DNA of 64,000 nucleotides from Lachnospiraceae bacterium MA2020 (GCA_000746015.1 JQKK01000003.1:186001-250000), one strand, 5' to 3'. Counted from the first letter of the stretch, positions 25,556 through 34,778 are shown. Notes: a model not told the origin generated them from the letters alone. A program made the numbers and translations.

Positions 25556-25849
25556 ATGACATCAGATGCTTTAGGTATGATTGAAACTCATGGTTATGTA
25601 GCTGCAATCGAAGGTGCAGATGCAATGGTAAAGGCTGCAAACGTAGAACTTATCGGTACTGAGAGAATCGGTTCCGGTCTTGTAACAGTACTTGTGCGCG
25701 GCGACGTGGGCGCAGTTAAGGCTGCTGTTGATGCAGGTCTTGCAGCTGCAAGCAATGTCGGCGAAGTAGTTTCAACACACGTTATTCCTCGTCCTCATCA
25801 GGAAGTGGAAGCAATCATTCCAAAGAAAGGCACGCCTGTAAAGGCATAA
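25556..25849 (+). CDS. BMC hexameric shell protein (PduA/PduJ-like)
   Basis: A 97-residue BMC-H protein ([24 protein letters not shown], here only the family-typical opening; pore-region loop near [10 protein letters not shown]). It is the likely main facet tile of the shell and the canonical-length partner to the tailed hexamer at 16510-17067. The start follows AGGAGGT. It is the last gene of the rightward arm and is followed by a strong terminator. Confidence 0.94.
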   Translation: MTSDALGMIETHGYVAAIEGADAMVKAANVELIGTERIGSGLVTVLVRGDVGAVKAAVDAGLAAASNVGEVVSTHVIPRPHQEVEAIIPKKGTPVKA

Positions 25850-25870
25850 TCATTAATAAATGAATATTTT

Positions 25871-25909
25871 ATCCGGCAGTTTCAGCCCCCCGAAACTGCC
25901 GGATTTTTT
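25871..25909 (+). terminator. intrinsic terminator of the rightward BMC operon
   Basis: A perfect 13-bp stem (ATCCGGCAGTTTC at 25871-25883 with its complement at 25892-25904) is followed by six T bases. Confidence 0.92.
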
Positions 25910-26043
25910 GCTGTATAGGAAATTTCTTCGAAATTCCCTATACAGCAAAAACGCTCCGCGAGGATGCGACTGGTGCGCAGATGAAGTTTGCAAGCTTACG
26001 CTTGCGCGCACCAGCGCGCAAAGAGTCACGGAGTGACTCTTTG
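25909..26043. repeat. cluster of three hairpin-forming palindromes
   Basis: Three inverted repeats follow one another. First, 25909-25926 with 25930-25947: 18-bp arms with one mismatch and a 3-base loop. Second, TGGTGCGC (25971-25978) with GCGCACCA (26006-26013), containing an inner GCAAGC/GCTTGC pair. Third, CAAAGAGTCAC (26019-26029) with GTGACTCTTTG (26033-26043). The remainder of the 324-base gap up to 26173 is AT-rich and should contain the promoter of the next operon, which I could not fix. Confidence 0.75.
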
Positions 26044-26173
26044 TTCTTCCCTGGAAAAGATATTTGGATAATAAAAATACATAAACTTAACTAAAATTTT
26101 ATAAAAATATGCCGATATCTACTAATGAACATGTATCTTAATAAATTGGTGTTGCTAGAGGAGGGACAATTGA

Positions 26174-27781
26174 ATGGGAGTGGAGATCAGTAAATATCTT
26201 GAAGGCGAACAATTGACGGTATGTATTTCCGGAAGGCTCGATGCGCGGGCAGTCAAAGATGTGGAAAAATCCATAAAAGAAGATCTGACATCTGATGAGG
26301 AAATAAGTGAAGTACTGATAGATATGGAAAAAACCGAGTATATATCATCAGCGGGACTTAAGTTCTTGCTTGCTACTTATAAAGAAATTGTCAAAAGGGG
26401 TGGAAACATGACCGTGTTTCGCCCGACTGATATTGTGATGGAGGTTTTTACCGTTACGGGATTTGATAACCTCATACCAATAGAAAACTCTGCACCACAT
26501 CTTATTACAAAAGAAGATCATAGAGTTTATCCATTAAGACCTATACAGAGATGGATGATGGATACTCATTTCAATAAAGTAAAATCTACGATGATGAATA
26601 TGGGCGGAATTGCAAAAATTGATAATTCCGTCGATATGGAAATTCTGAAAGAAGCCATAAATATGACACTGCACGATCATGATATTTTCAGATGTCGGTT
26701 TGTGCTCGATAAAGAGACAGGCGATATCATGCAGCGCTTTGATGGCGACATCAGCGATATTGATATTGAAATAATGACAGATGATGAATTAACTGAAAGA
26801 CTCAAAAACCTGAGAGAGCCGTTTGAGATAATGAACGGTCCACTTTGGAGGGTTCGTCTGCTCCAGTCAGAGTCCTTTAGGTATTTCTTTGTCAATATTT
26901 ATCATGTAATTATGGATGGAGTTGGCGTGGTACTCCTGTTTTTAAGGGACATTGACAGGTACTATAAGGCTTTACAACAGGGAAAGTCTGCCTCTGAGAT
27001 AAGGCGCAGCAGCTCAAGCTATGCTGCATATATCAGAGAGGAAAACAATATCTCAGACGAAGAAATGAAAGAGGGAGAATTATACTGGAAAAAAATGTTG
27101 GAGGGATATTCAAGGGAAACATGTATCCCACCGGCAGATAAAAACGGGAAATCACAGGATGAGGAACTTGAATTTCCTATAGAGGGACTTGAAAAGGAAT
27201 TCTTTAAGAGCAATTCATATAATGAAAGCGCTTTCTTTATGGGAGCCGTAATGCTTGCAATGGCGAAGGCAACAAAGCAGAAGAAAGCGATAATAAGCTG
27301 GGTACATAATGGAAGGACTACAGCAAAGGAACTCAAGCTTATGGGAATTATGCTTGAGCAGCCGCCTATACGCTGGGATTTTGATGAAGATATGAGTATA
27401 GAAAGCTACGTTGCTGCAATCGACGAAAGAATGAAGGAACAGATAAAGCATCGTAGAAGTCTTGCAGCTGCATATGAGGGAGAAATGGACAGCAGGATGG
27501 TATGTTTTATCATGCAGAAAGGGGCAATAGGCAGACGTGGTGAAGTGTCCCTGGGCGGTGTAAAGAGTGAAATAATAAATGAGACAGAAGACGAAGAGAG
27601 TGTTGCAGAAAGCTCTATGGATATTGAGCTTAACGCTTATGATGATGGCAGGTATTCGATAGTTTTTGACTATGACAGTGGCAGTTATTCGGAAAGTGCG
27701 ATAGAAAATCTGTCAGATATGATAAAGGATATCATTGAAAAAATGAAGCAGGGCTGCCGTCTTTTTGAAATATTAAAGTGA
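26174..27781 (+). CDS. STAS domain fused to NRPS-type condensation domain
   Basis: A 535-residue protein with an unusual fusion. Residues 1-105 are a STAS/anti-anti-sigma fold; the SSAGL motif at 58-62 puts Ser59 where SpoIIAA-type proteins are phosphorylated. Residues about 115-530 are a condensation domain (VYPLRPIQRWMMDT at its start, and HVIMDG at 244-249, giving His244 and Asp248-Gly249 of the HxxxDG active site). The first His of the usual HHxxxDG is Tyr. It may join or transfer an acyl/aminoacyl group under control of the STAS part. It is the first gene of a four-gene operon, with a GAGGAGGG ribosome site. Confidence 0.8.
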   Translation: MGVEISKYLEGEQLTVCISGRLDARAVKDVEKSIKEDLTSDEEISEVLIDMEKTEYISSAGLKFLLATYKEIVKRGGNMTVFRPTDIVMEVFTVTGFDNLIPIENSAPHLITKEDHRVYPLRPIQRWMMDTHFNKVKSTMMNMGGIAKIDNSVDMEILKEAINMTLHDHDIFRCRFVLDKETGDIMQRFDGDISDIDIEIMTDDELTERLKNLREPFEIMNGPLWRVRLLQSESFRYFFVNIYHVIMDGVGVVLLFLRDIDRYYKALQQGKSASEIRRSSSSYAAYIREENNISDEEMKEGELYWKKMLEGYSRETCIPPADKNGKSQDEELEFPIEGLEKEFFKSNSYNESAFFMGAVMLAMAKATKQKKAIISWVHNGRTTAKELKLMGIMLEQPPIRWDFDEDMSIESYVAAIDERMKEQIKHRRSLAAAYEGEMDSRMVCFIMQKGAIGRRGEVSLGGVKSEIINETEDEESVAESSMDIELNAYDDGRYSIVFDYDSGSYSESAIENLSDMIKDIIEKMKQGCRLFEILK

Positions 27782-27819
27782 TGACATTTCGAAGTCAAAA
27801 GTAGGGGGAGTAGATTTTT

Positions 27820-30800
27820 ATGGATCAGGAAATACTAAAAAAACTGGACAGCTTTAATGATAACAGGTATGAGTACGATAAGAGCCTGACTGTGATTGAC
27901 ATGTTTATGGCGTCTGTGGAAAAATATCCGGACAACAAGGCTGTGGTTTTTAAGGATAAGGTCTATACATACAGAGATGCTGATTACTATTCGGATGTAC
28001 TTGCAGCATATCTTAGCCAAAAGGGTGTAAAGGCCGGCAAGGTAGTGGCGGTGCTTACACCTCGCTCTGAGGCAATGGTTTTGGTGTCGCTTGGGATACT
28101 GAAGACAGGTGCCGCATTTATGGCTTTGGATCCCGGGTATCCCGAAGAAAGACTTGGCTTTATGTGTGAGGATGTTGACGCGGGTATCATAGTAGCGGCA
28201 GACGAGCTTATAGAGACAGCAAAAAGTATCGCAGCCGGTAAGAGAGAGATAGTATTGCTGTCAGATATAGAAAAAATTGTTGCAGAGGGAAAGCCGGTAG
28301 AAAGGTCTTTTGAAGGACCGACAGCGGACAGTCTTTTTACACTTATCTACACATCCGGAACAACGGGTGTACCAAAGGGTGTAAGGCTCATTGAAAGCAA
28401 TCTTGTTGCGCATATCGTTTGGTTTGAAAAGGAATTTGAGCTTGAGCCGGGATGGATGCTGACAGCTCATAGCAGTTTTGGGTTTGATGCATCACTTCAG
28501 GAGATTTATCCGACCTTGGCGGCAGGTGCGGGAGTTGTTGTGATTCCGGAAGAAATAAAGGTTGACCTGCCGGCAATAGCAGAACTGGTGCGTAAAGAAA
28601 ATGTGCGTATAGTAATCTTGACAACGCAGGTAGGGCGCCAGTTTGCGCTTACAATGGACTGTCCTTCGGTAAAATATGTAATAGTTGGCGGAGAACGTCT
28701 TGCGCCGTTTGAGCCGGTATACCCGTATATTATCGCAAATGATTATGGCCCTACGGAAACAACAATATCCATTACCACTTACAACATAACAAAATATGAA
28801 GACGATTTCCCTATCGGTCCTGCACACTGCAATACGACTACCTATATTGTTGATGAGGATGGAAACAGGGTTGCACCCGGTGAAGTTGGCGAATTATGGG
28901 TAGCGGGACCTCAGGTGACGGGGGGCTATCACAATAGACCCGAGGAAAATGCAAAGGCCTTTATTACTAATCCGTTTTCAAATGAAGATGGCTATGAGAC
29001 GGTGTATAAAACTGGAGATCTGGCAAGCTATGAAGATGATGGTGTGATACGTTTCCACGGACGCAGGGATGGACTTGTAAAAATACGTGGCTTCAGAATA
29101 GAGCTTGAAGAAGTAGAAGATGCGATACGTTCACATCCTGATGTAGAAGATGCGGTAGTAGCTGCGTGGGACTCACCTACAGGTGGTAAGCTGCTTGCAG
29201 CATACATTATCTCAGATAAGGATATATCGAAGAAAGAGCTTACTTCATTTATCAAGGAGCGAAAACCATACTATATGGTGCCTTCATTTTTTACCAAAAT
29301 ATACAGTATTCCGCTTACTCAAAATGGTAAAGTGGATAAGAAAGCCCTTCCGAAACCGGAGTTAAAGGATGAAGAGTTTGTAGAGCCAAAAAACGAGCTT
29401 GAGGAAAAACTGTGCAGGGCCTTTGAAAAGGCACTAAAACTTGAAAAAGTCAGTGCTGAGGCGGATTTTTTTGATATCGGAGGAGACAGCCTCGCAGTCA
29501 TGCGTCTCATCGCGGACAGCCCGGAGCTTTTACTGTCATTTAAGGTAATATTTGAAGGACGTACCCCTGTCGGAATTGCCGAAAAGCTCAATAAGCGTGA
29601 GGAAACTGAAAGGCCGTCAGATAGTGGTAAAGAGGGCTATTTCTTTGGTCCACTTCAAAGACAGCATTATGATTGGGGCAATCAGATCGAAGAAGGCTTT
29701 GGACTGCATTGTGATGCAACAATACATCTCGGAAAAAATACTGATACTGAAAGGCTTGCGGAGGCAGTGAGGAAGGTAATACTTGCCCATCCTGCAGTGG
29801 ATGCAAGACTGAAGGAAATGGCTGATGGCGAATTGCGATGGGTACTGCCTGAGCATGGTCTTGATGATTTTAAGGTCGAATTAGAGCACTACAGTCGCGC
29901 TGAATATAATGAAATTCGTAAAAGTATCCGAAAGAAGATGAACCGTCCCGGTGAAAGGATGTTTGTTACAAGGATATTTATCATCAAAGAAGAGGATGGC
30001 TCTGAAACGGCTGATTTTTATTTTGATTTCCTGCATCCAATCATTGACGGAGATTCTATCGATATTTTTACTGAGGACATCAATGCTGTCTACAACGGAG
30101 AGGAGATCAGAGAGGAGGAGTATTCCGTCTTTGATTATTATAATTGCATTGAAAGAGAACTTGAGACGGAAAATTATCAAAAAGAAGTTAAGTGGAACAA
30201 TGATTTTGTAAACTCGTTTACCAAAAAGCTCAGCATTCTTAAAGGAGACCTTGATCCTAAGGATGAAAACGACACGGTGGATATATTTGTGAAAATAGAT
30301 GTCGACCTTGAAAAAATGGATGCATATTGCAGTGAGCATAGTGTGACGGAGGGAAGTTTACTTGCTGCTGCATATGGGTATATGCAGGCTAAGTGCAATG
30401 GTGAAAACAGTGCTGTTACACTGACAATATATAACGGTCGTGATGATGCAAGATACAATAGGACAATGGGTGCAATTTACAGACATCATCCTCTTTGCGT
30501 CAGATTTGACAAGGATATGTCGCTTGCAGATTTTGTAAAGCAGACAGAGGAAAATATTTTACTCTGTCGTGCGCATGCATTATATCATGCAGACCCCGTA
30601 CCGCTCATCACTGCTTTTGCATACCAGGGTGAGGATCTGCCTGAGAAATATGAGTTTTGCGGAGATATGGCTTCCTATGAGGAAATAGAAGATTATGAAG
30701 AAGAAAACTTTGATTTCTTTGTTCATCGCAGGGAAGACGGCTTTTATGTGAATCTTACTTACAATACTCTTGAGTACAGTAAGGAATTCGTTGATAATTT

Positions 30801-30876
30801 CCTCAGAAGTTATGAAAAAGTGATAGCTGCCATATTTGCATTAAAAGATATAAATTATTTGGAAGAAATAGTATGA
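27820..30876 (+). CDS. NRPS protein with adenylation, carrier and condensation domains (A-T-C)
   Basis: A 1018-residue synthetase. Adenylation about 20-520: TSGTTGVPKG near 178, FGFDAS, NDYGPTETT, YKTGDLA, and NGKVDK with the catalytic Lys. Carrier about 530-600: DIGGDSL with phosphopantetheine Ser557. Condensation about 615-1018: HPIIDG with His739 and Asp743-Gly744. My reading of the substrate-pocket residues is D-A-Q-I-I-G-D-I-S-K, which I do not recognise as a known amino acid code. There is no thioesterase. It lies 38 bases after the STAS-C gene and overlaps the MATE gene by 4 bases. Confidence 0.9.
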   Translation: MDQEILKKLDSFNDNRYEYDKSLTVIDMFMASVEKYPDNKAVVFKDKVYTYRDADYYSDVLAAYLSQKGVKAGKVVAVLTPRSEAMVLVSLGILKTGAAFMALDPGYPEERLGFMCEDVDAGIIVAADELIETAKSIAAGKREIVLLSDIEKIVAEGKPVERSFEGPTADSLFTLIYTSGTTGVPKGVRLIESNLVAHIVWFEKEFELEPGWMLTAHSSFGFDASLQEIYPTLAAGAGVVVIPEEIKVDLPAIAELVRKENVRIVILTTQVGRQFALTMDCPSVKYVIVGGERLAPFEPVYPYIIANDYGPTETTISITTYNITKYEDDFPIGPAHCNTTTYIVDEDGNRVAPGEVGELWVAGPQVTGGYHNRPEENAKAFITNPFSNEDGYETVYKTGDLASYEDDGVIRFHGRRDGLVKIRGFRIELEEVEDAIRSHPDVEDAVVAAWDSPTGGKLLAAYIISDKDISKKELTSFIKERKPYYMVPSFFTKIYSIPLTQNGKVDKKALPKPELKDEEFVEPKNELEEKLCRAFEKALKLEKVSAEADFFDIGGDSLAVMRLIADSPELLLSFKVIFEGRTPVGIAEKLNKREETERPSDSGKEGYFFGPLQRQHYDWGNQIEEGFGLHCDATIHLGKNTDTERLAEAVRKVILAHPAVDARLKEMADGELRWVLPEHGLDDFKVELEHYSRAEYNEIRKSIRKKMNRPGERMFVTRIFIIKEEDGSETADFYFDFLHPIIDGDSIDIFTEDINAVYNGEEIREEEYSVFDYYNCIERELETENYQKEVKWNNDFVNSFTKKLSILKGDLDPKDENDTVDIFVKIDVDLEKMDAYCSEHSVTEGSLLAAAYGYMQAKCNGENSAVTLTIYNGRDDARYNRTMGAIYRHHPLCVRFDKDMSLADFVKQTEENILLCRAHALYHADPVPLITAFAYQGEDLPEKYEFCGDMASYEEIEDYEEENFDFFVHRREDGFYVNLTYNTLEYSKEFVDNFLRSYEKVIAAIFALKDINYLEEIV

Positions 30877-32198
30877 AGAAAATTGAATTATCAGATCATT
30901 TTACATGCCTAAAATTGTTGATATATTCGATTCCTGCTATAGCAACGGCGATCGTCATACTATCGTTTTCGCTTGTTGATGGATATTTCGTGTCGAATCT
31001 TCTTGGAGTGACACCATTTGCAGCGGTAGAATTTGTTACGCCGGTATTTCTCGTTTTATATGCGATAGGTTTTTTGTTTGGTTCGGGATCAAGCGCCGTG
31101 ATAGCCAGACTTATCGGGCAGGAAGATATGGACAGTGCAAGGCAGTGCTTTAGTATGGTGGTAGTAAGCATGTATATAGTGGGTGTCATCATGGCAGTTA
31201 TAACCGTAATGTTGCTGCCGCAGATATTAATACTGCTTGGTGTTACTGAGGAGATATTTAAAGATAGTATTACTTATGGCCGCTACTTATTGATATTTTT
31301 GGCATTTCATATTATTGTAGCAGGTTTTCAATCAATATGGGTCACTACAGGGCGAACGGGTGTCGGTTTTGTGGTGTCATTGGTCAATGGAGTTACAAAT
31401 GTTGTTTTGGACTGGTTTTTAATATCCAAGGTTAAAATGGGTGTCGCCGGAGCAGGTATTGCAACTTCAATAGGTGCGATTGTAGGTACTGTCATCATCA
31501 TAGTATATTTCAGCATCAAAGATGATAGCCGGCTCTATTTTGTGCCCTTCAGATTTGATTTTAGACAGCTTGGCAACATAGCTTTTAATGGTGCATCGGA
31601 AATGGTTGATACTGTCGCAGAGAATATCACATCACTTGTCTTTAACAGGCAGTTATTGCATTTGATCGGATATGAGGCGGTCGCGGCTATGGGAGTTTAT
31701 AATTATGTAATGGGTGTCTTTTTGTCATTCTTTTATGGCATTTCAAGTACAGCTGTGACGGTTGTAGGTTACAAATATGGAAGGGGCGAAAAAGAAGAAA
31801 TAAATAGTTTGTTGAAAAATGGAATTATTCTAAGTCTGGTATTTGGCATGATTGCCTTTGCAGCGTGTATAGTGTTTGCAAATCCTATATCTGAGATCTA
31901 TGTGGGCTATGACAAGAACATTTTGCCTCTTGCGATACGGATACTTAAGATCAATTCTTTAAGTTGCATCCTCTACGGAGTAGTGGTTTTTATCGCATCG
32001 TTTTTTACCGGACTTGATGATGGACTTGCATCAGTGATAATTTCATTCATGCTTTCACTATTGGCTCCGGTCTTTGCTATATACACACTTCCCGTTGTCT
32101 TTGGCTTAGATGCGATATGGTTTTCATTACCGTTGGCAAGTGTTGTTTCAGTAATGGTCTGTATTATTCTTTTGAAGTTAAGGTATAAAGCAAAGTGA
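30873..32198 (+). CDS. MATE-family transporter
   Basis: A 441-residue integral membrane protein with about 12 hydrophobic helices and the MATE fold (LVDGYFVSNLLG early, GSGSSAVIARLIGQ in helix 2). It should move a small molecule out of the cell using an ion gradient. Its ATGA overlap with the NRPS gene makes export of the NRPS product the natural guess. Drug export or another substrate remains possible. Confidence 0.88.
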   Translation: MKKIELSDHFTCLKLLIYSIPAIATAIVILSFSLVDGYFVSNLLGVTPFAAVEFVTPVFLVLYAIGFLFGSGSSAVIARLIGQEDMDSARQCFSMVVVSMYIVGVIMAVITVMLLPQILILLGVTEEIFKDSITYGRYLLIFLAFHIIVAGFQSIWVTTGRTGVGFVVSLVNGVTNVVLDWFLISKVKMGVAGAGIATSIGAIVGTVIIIVYFSIKDDSRLYFVPFRFDFRQLGNIAFNGASEMVDTVAENITSLVFNRQLLHLIGYEAVAAMGVYNYVMGVFLSFFYGISSTAVTVVGYKYGRGEKEEINSLLKNGIILSLVFGMIAFAACIVFANPISEIYVGYDKNILPLAIRILKINSLSCILYGVVVFIASFFTGLDDGLASVIISFMLSLLAPVFAIYTLPVVFGLDAIWFSLPLASVVSVMVCIILLKLRYKAK

Positions 32199-32221
32199 GC
32201 TTTATCAGATAGGAGGTATTT

Positions 32222-33766
32222 ATGTGGGATGAGTCATATTTTAAAGAACTGGCTGAGAAACGTGCGCAGATCAGGGCTGGCGGAGGAGATAAAAAGATAA
32301 ATAAGCAGCACGAAAAAGGCAAGCTTACAGCAAGGGAACGTATTGAATTGCTGGTAGATAAGGACAGCTTTGTAGAGTTTTCCGGAATGCAGATATCTGA
32401 TGTCATGATAGATGATGCACATGGAAAAGATTTCCCCGGAGACGGTGTGGTTACAGGATCTGCAATGATAAATGGCAGACTTGTATTTGTCTCGTCGCAG
32501 GATTTTACTGTAATGGGTGGTACTATAAGCAAGGGAAATGCTAAGAAAATATGCAGAGTAATACAGTTTGCAATGGAAAATAAAGCTCCGTATATCTCGA
32601 TCAATGACAGTGGCGGTGCGAGAATTAATGAGGGAATATATGCACTTGATGCCTGCTCTGAGATATTGTGTGCAAACGCTACTGCATCAGGCGTAATACC
32701 TCAGATAGCGGTAATATTGGGATCTTGCGCGGGTGTATCATGCTATTCACCTGCTTTGATGGACTTTGTCATCATACAGAAACAAAACGGTCAGATGTAC
32801 CTTACCGGTCCGGACGTTGTCAAAAGTGTTTTAGGACAGGAGGTAACAAAGGAAGAGCTTGGCGGCAGCAGACTTCACATGGAGGACTCCGGTGTTGCAC
32901 ATTTCTGTTATGAAGATGATGAAAACTGCCTTGCCAAGGTAAGAGAATTGTTGGATTATCTTCCGCAAAGCTATATGGAGAAACCGGCATGGAAAGACTA
33001 TAGAGATATAGACTGGTCAGATCAGATAGAGAGGCTTGTAACGGATAATTCAAGAAAACCGTATGATGTCCGTCCGGTCATCTTTTCAATCGGAGACGGT
33101 GGTCAGTTCCTTGAAGTGCAAAGAGATTATGCTAAAAATATAATTGTTGGATTTGTGCGTATCGGCGGAGAGTCTGTCGGAGTAGTTGCCAATCAGCCTA
33201 TGGTCATGGCAGGCAGTCTTGACGCAAAGGCATCTGAAAAAGCTGCAAGATTTATTCGTTTCTGCGACGCGTTTAATATACCTCTGCTTGCGATGGTAGA
33301 TGTGCCGGGATATATGCCGGGACTCGAGCAGGAGTCAAGTGGTGTCATACGCAGGGGCGCAAAGCTGCTTTATGCTTTCTCAGAGGCAACGGTTCCAAAG
33401 ATCACACTTATCATGAGGAAGGCATATGGCGGTGCGTATCTTGCCATGAATTCAAAGAGTTTGGGAGCTGACTATGTATTTGCATGGCCGATAGCTCAGA
33501 TAGCTGTAATGAGTGCGGAAAGCGCCATTCAGATAATCAAACGTAAGGATCTTAAAGAGGCGTCTGATCCGGAGGCACTTAAAGAAAAATATGAGAAAGA
33601 ATACAGGGAAGAGTTTTACAATCCGTATTTTGCGGCTTCAATAGGAATGATAGATGAGGTGATACTTCCGAACGAGACCAGAGAGCGTATTCTTCAGGCT
33701 ATTGCCACATTCAAAAATAAGTATAAAGAGGGTCCTAAAAAACGACATAATAATATGCCGCTGTAA
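32222..33766 (+). CDS. biotin-dependent acyl-CoA carboxyltransferase subunit (PccB/MmdA-like)
   Basis: A 514-residue carboxyltransferase with both crotonase-like halves: SINDSGGARINEG and SCAGVSCYSPAL in the N-half, and VDVPGYMPGLEQE and RKAYGGAYLAM in the C-half. It moves CO2 between carboxybiotin and an acyl-CoA such as propionyl- or acetyl-CoA. No biotin carboxylase, biotin carrier or membrane decarboxylase subunit is nearby. It lies 23 bases after the MATE gene with an AGGAGGT site, so it is probably in the same operon. It could supply a malonyl- or methylmalonyl-type unit or be unrelated metabolically. Confidence 0.9.
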   Translation: MWDESYFKELAEKRAQIRAGGGDKKINKQHEKGKLTARERIELLVDKDSFVEFSGMQISDVMIDDAHGKDFPGDGVVTGSAMINGRLVFVSSQDFTVMGGTISKGNAKKICRVIQFAMENKAPYISINDSGGARINEGIYALDACSEILCANATASGVIPQIAVILGSCAGVSCYSPALMDFVIIQKQNGQMYLTGPDVVKSVLGQEVTKEELGGSRLHMEDSGVAHFCYEDDENCLAKVRELLDYLPQSYMEKPAWKDYRDIDWSDQIERLVTDNSRKPYDVRPVIFSIGDGGQFLEVQRDYAKNIIVGFVRIGGESVGVVANQPMVMAGSLDAKASEKAARFIRFCDAFNIPLLAMVDVPGYMPGLEQESSGVIRRGAKLLYAFSEATVPKITLIMRKAYGGAYLAMNSKSLGADYVFAWPIAQIAVMSAESAIQIIKRKDLKEASDPEALKEKYEKEYREEFYNPYFAASIGMIDEVILPNETRERILQAIATFKNKYKEGPKKRHNNMPL

Positions 33767-33773
33767 GGTTAGT

Positions 33774-33812
33774 CACAACCGCCTGCATCCTGAGTGGATG
33801 TGGGCGGTTGTG
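33774..33812 (+). terminator. hairpin ending the NRPS operon
   Basis: Ten-base arms CACAACCGCC (33774-33783) and GGCGGTTGTG (33803-33812) plus an inner GCATCC/GGATGT pairing lie 7 bases after the stop. Only a weak T-rich tail follows. Confidence 0.65.
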
Positions 33813-33840
33813 TTGATTTAAGGCAATCTGCATTGGCAAA

Positions 33841-33880
33841 ACTCGTTACTGGAGCGAGCTGTAAGCGAGTGAACAGTAAC
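33841..33880. repeat. palindromic intergenic element
   Basis: GTTACTG (33845-33851) pairs with CAGTAAC (33874-33880), and ACTCG (33841-33845) can alternatively pair with CGAGT (33866-33870). It resembles in style the palindromes at 25909-26043 but is not the same sequence. Confidence 0.45.
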
Positions 33881-33919
33881 CTAAGTTTCTATTCATCCTC
33901 TATTCATTGTGGTTTTTAT

Positions 33920-33949
33920 TTGATTATGGTAGAATATATCTTGTATTAT
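33920..33949 (+). promoter_or_regulatory. possible promoter of the xth operon
   Basis: TTGATT at 33920-33925 and TATTAT at 33944-33949 are separated by 18 bases, about 68 bases before the xth start. Confidence 0.45.
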
Positions 33950-34016
33950 TGTGTGAAAAGTTAAGTATTGGTCGAATTAAAGGCTGATACATATAAAAAT
34001 TGAGGAATGATCGAGA

Positions 34017-34778
34017 ATGAAACTTATATCATGGAACGTGAACGGGCTTAGAGCCTGCGTGAGTAAGGGAGATTTTTACAATAATTTCAAGGCGTTGGAT
34101 GCTGATATTTTCTGTCTTCAGGAAACAAAGATGCAGGAAGGGCAGCTTGAGCTTGAATTGCCTGAGGAATATGAATCATATTGGAATTATGCTGAGAAAA
34201 AGGGCTATTCGGGCACGGCTGTATTTACAAGGGTAAAGCCGATCAGTGTCGCATATGGCATGGATGAGTTTAGGGAAGATAACGAGGGCAGACTCATAAC
34301 TCTTGAGTTTGAGGATTTTTATCTTGTTACATGTTATACGCCTAATTCAAAGCAGGGGCTTTTGAGACTCGATGACAGGATGCTTTGGGAAGATGCTTTT
34401 TTGGCATACTTAAATAAGCTTCAGGAGAGCAAGAGTGTTGTAGTATGTGGCGACTTAAATGTCGCACACGAAGAGATCGATCTGAAAAATCCAAAGTCAA
34501 ATCACAAAAATGCCGGATTTACAGATGAGGAACGCTCCAAGTTCTCCATTCTTTTGGAAAAGGGCAAGCTTATAGATACATGGCGCAGCCTTAACCCGGA
34601 TGTGACGGATGTATACTCCTGGTGGTCATACAGGTTTCATGCCAGAGAGAAGAATGCAGGGTGGCGTATAGATTACTTTTTGATTTCTGAAAAGCTTAGA
34701 AACAGGCTGGCAGATGCCAAGATTCATATGGATATGTTTGGCTCTGATCATTGTCCTGTAGAATTGGACTTAGCGTAA
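34017..34778 (+). CDS. xth: exodeoxyribonuclease III (AP endonuclease)
   Basis: A 253-residue ExoIII/APE1-family enzyme that cuts DNA at abasic sites and degrades 3' ends. Motifs: SWNVNGLRAC at the start, LQETKMQ with the metal-binding Glu, GDLNVAHEEIDL, WWSYRFHAREKNAGWRIDYF and GSDHCPVELDL with the catalytic Asp-His pair. The length is normal. It opens a compact operon; its stop overlaps the next start by one base. Confidence 0.95.
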   Translation: MKLISWNVNGLRACVSKGDFYNNFKALDADIFCLQETKMQEGQLELELPEEYESYWNYAEKKGYSGTAVFTRVKPISVAYGMDEFREDNEGRLITLEFEDFYLVTCYTPNSKQGLLRLDDRMLWEDAFLAYLNKLQESKSVVVCGDLNVAHEEIDLKNPKSNHKNAGFTDEERSKFSILLEKGKLIDTWRSLNPDVTDVYSWWSYRFHAREKNAGWRIDYFLISEKLRNRLADAKIHMDMFGSDHCPVELDLA

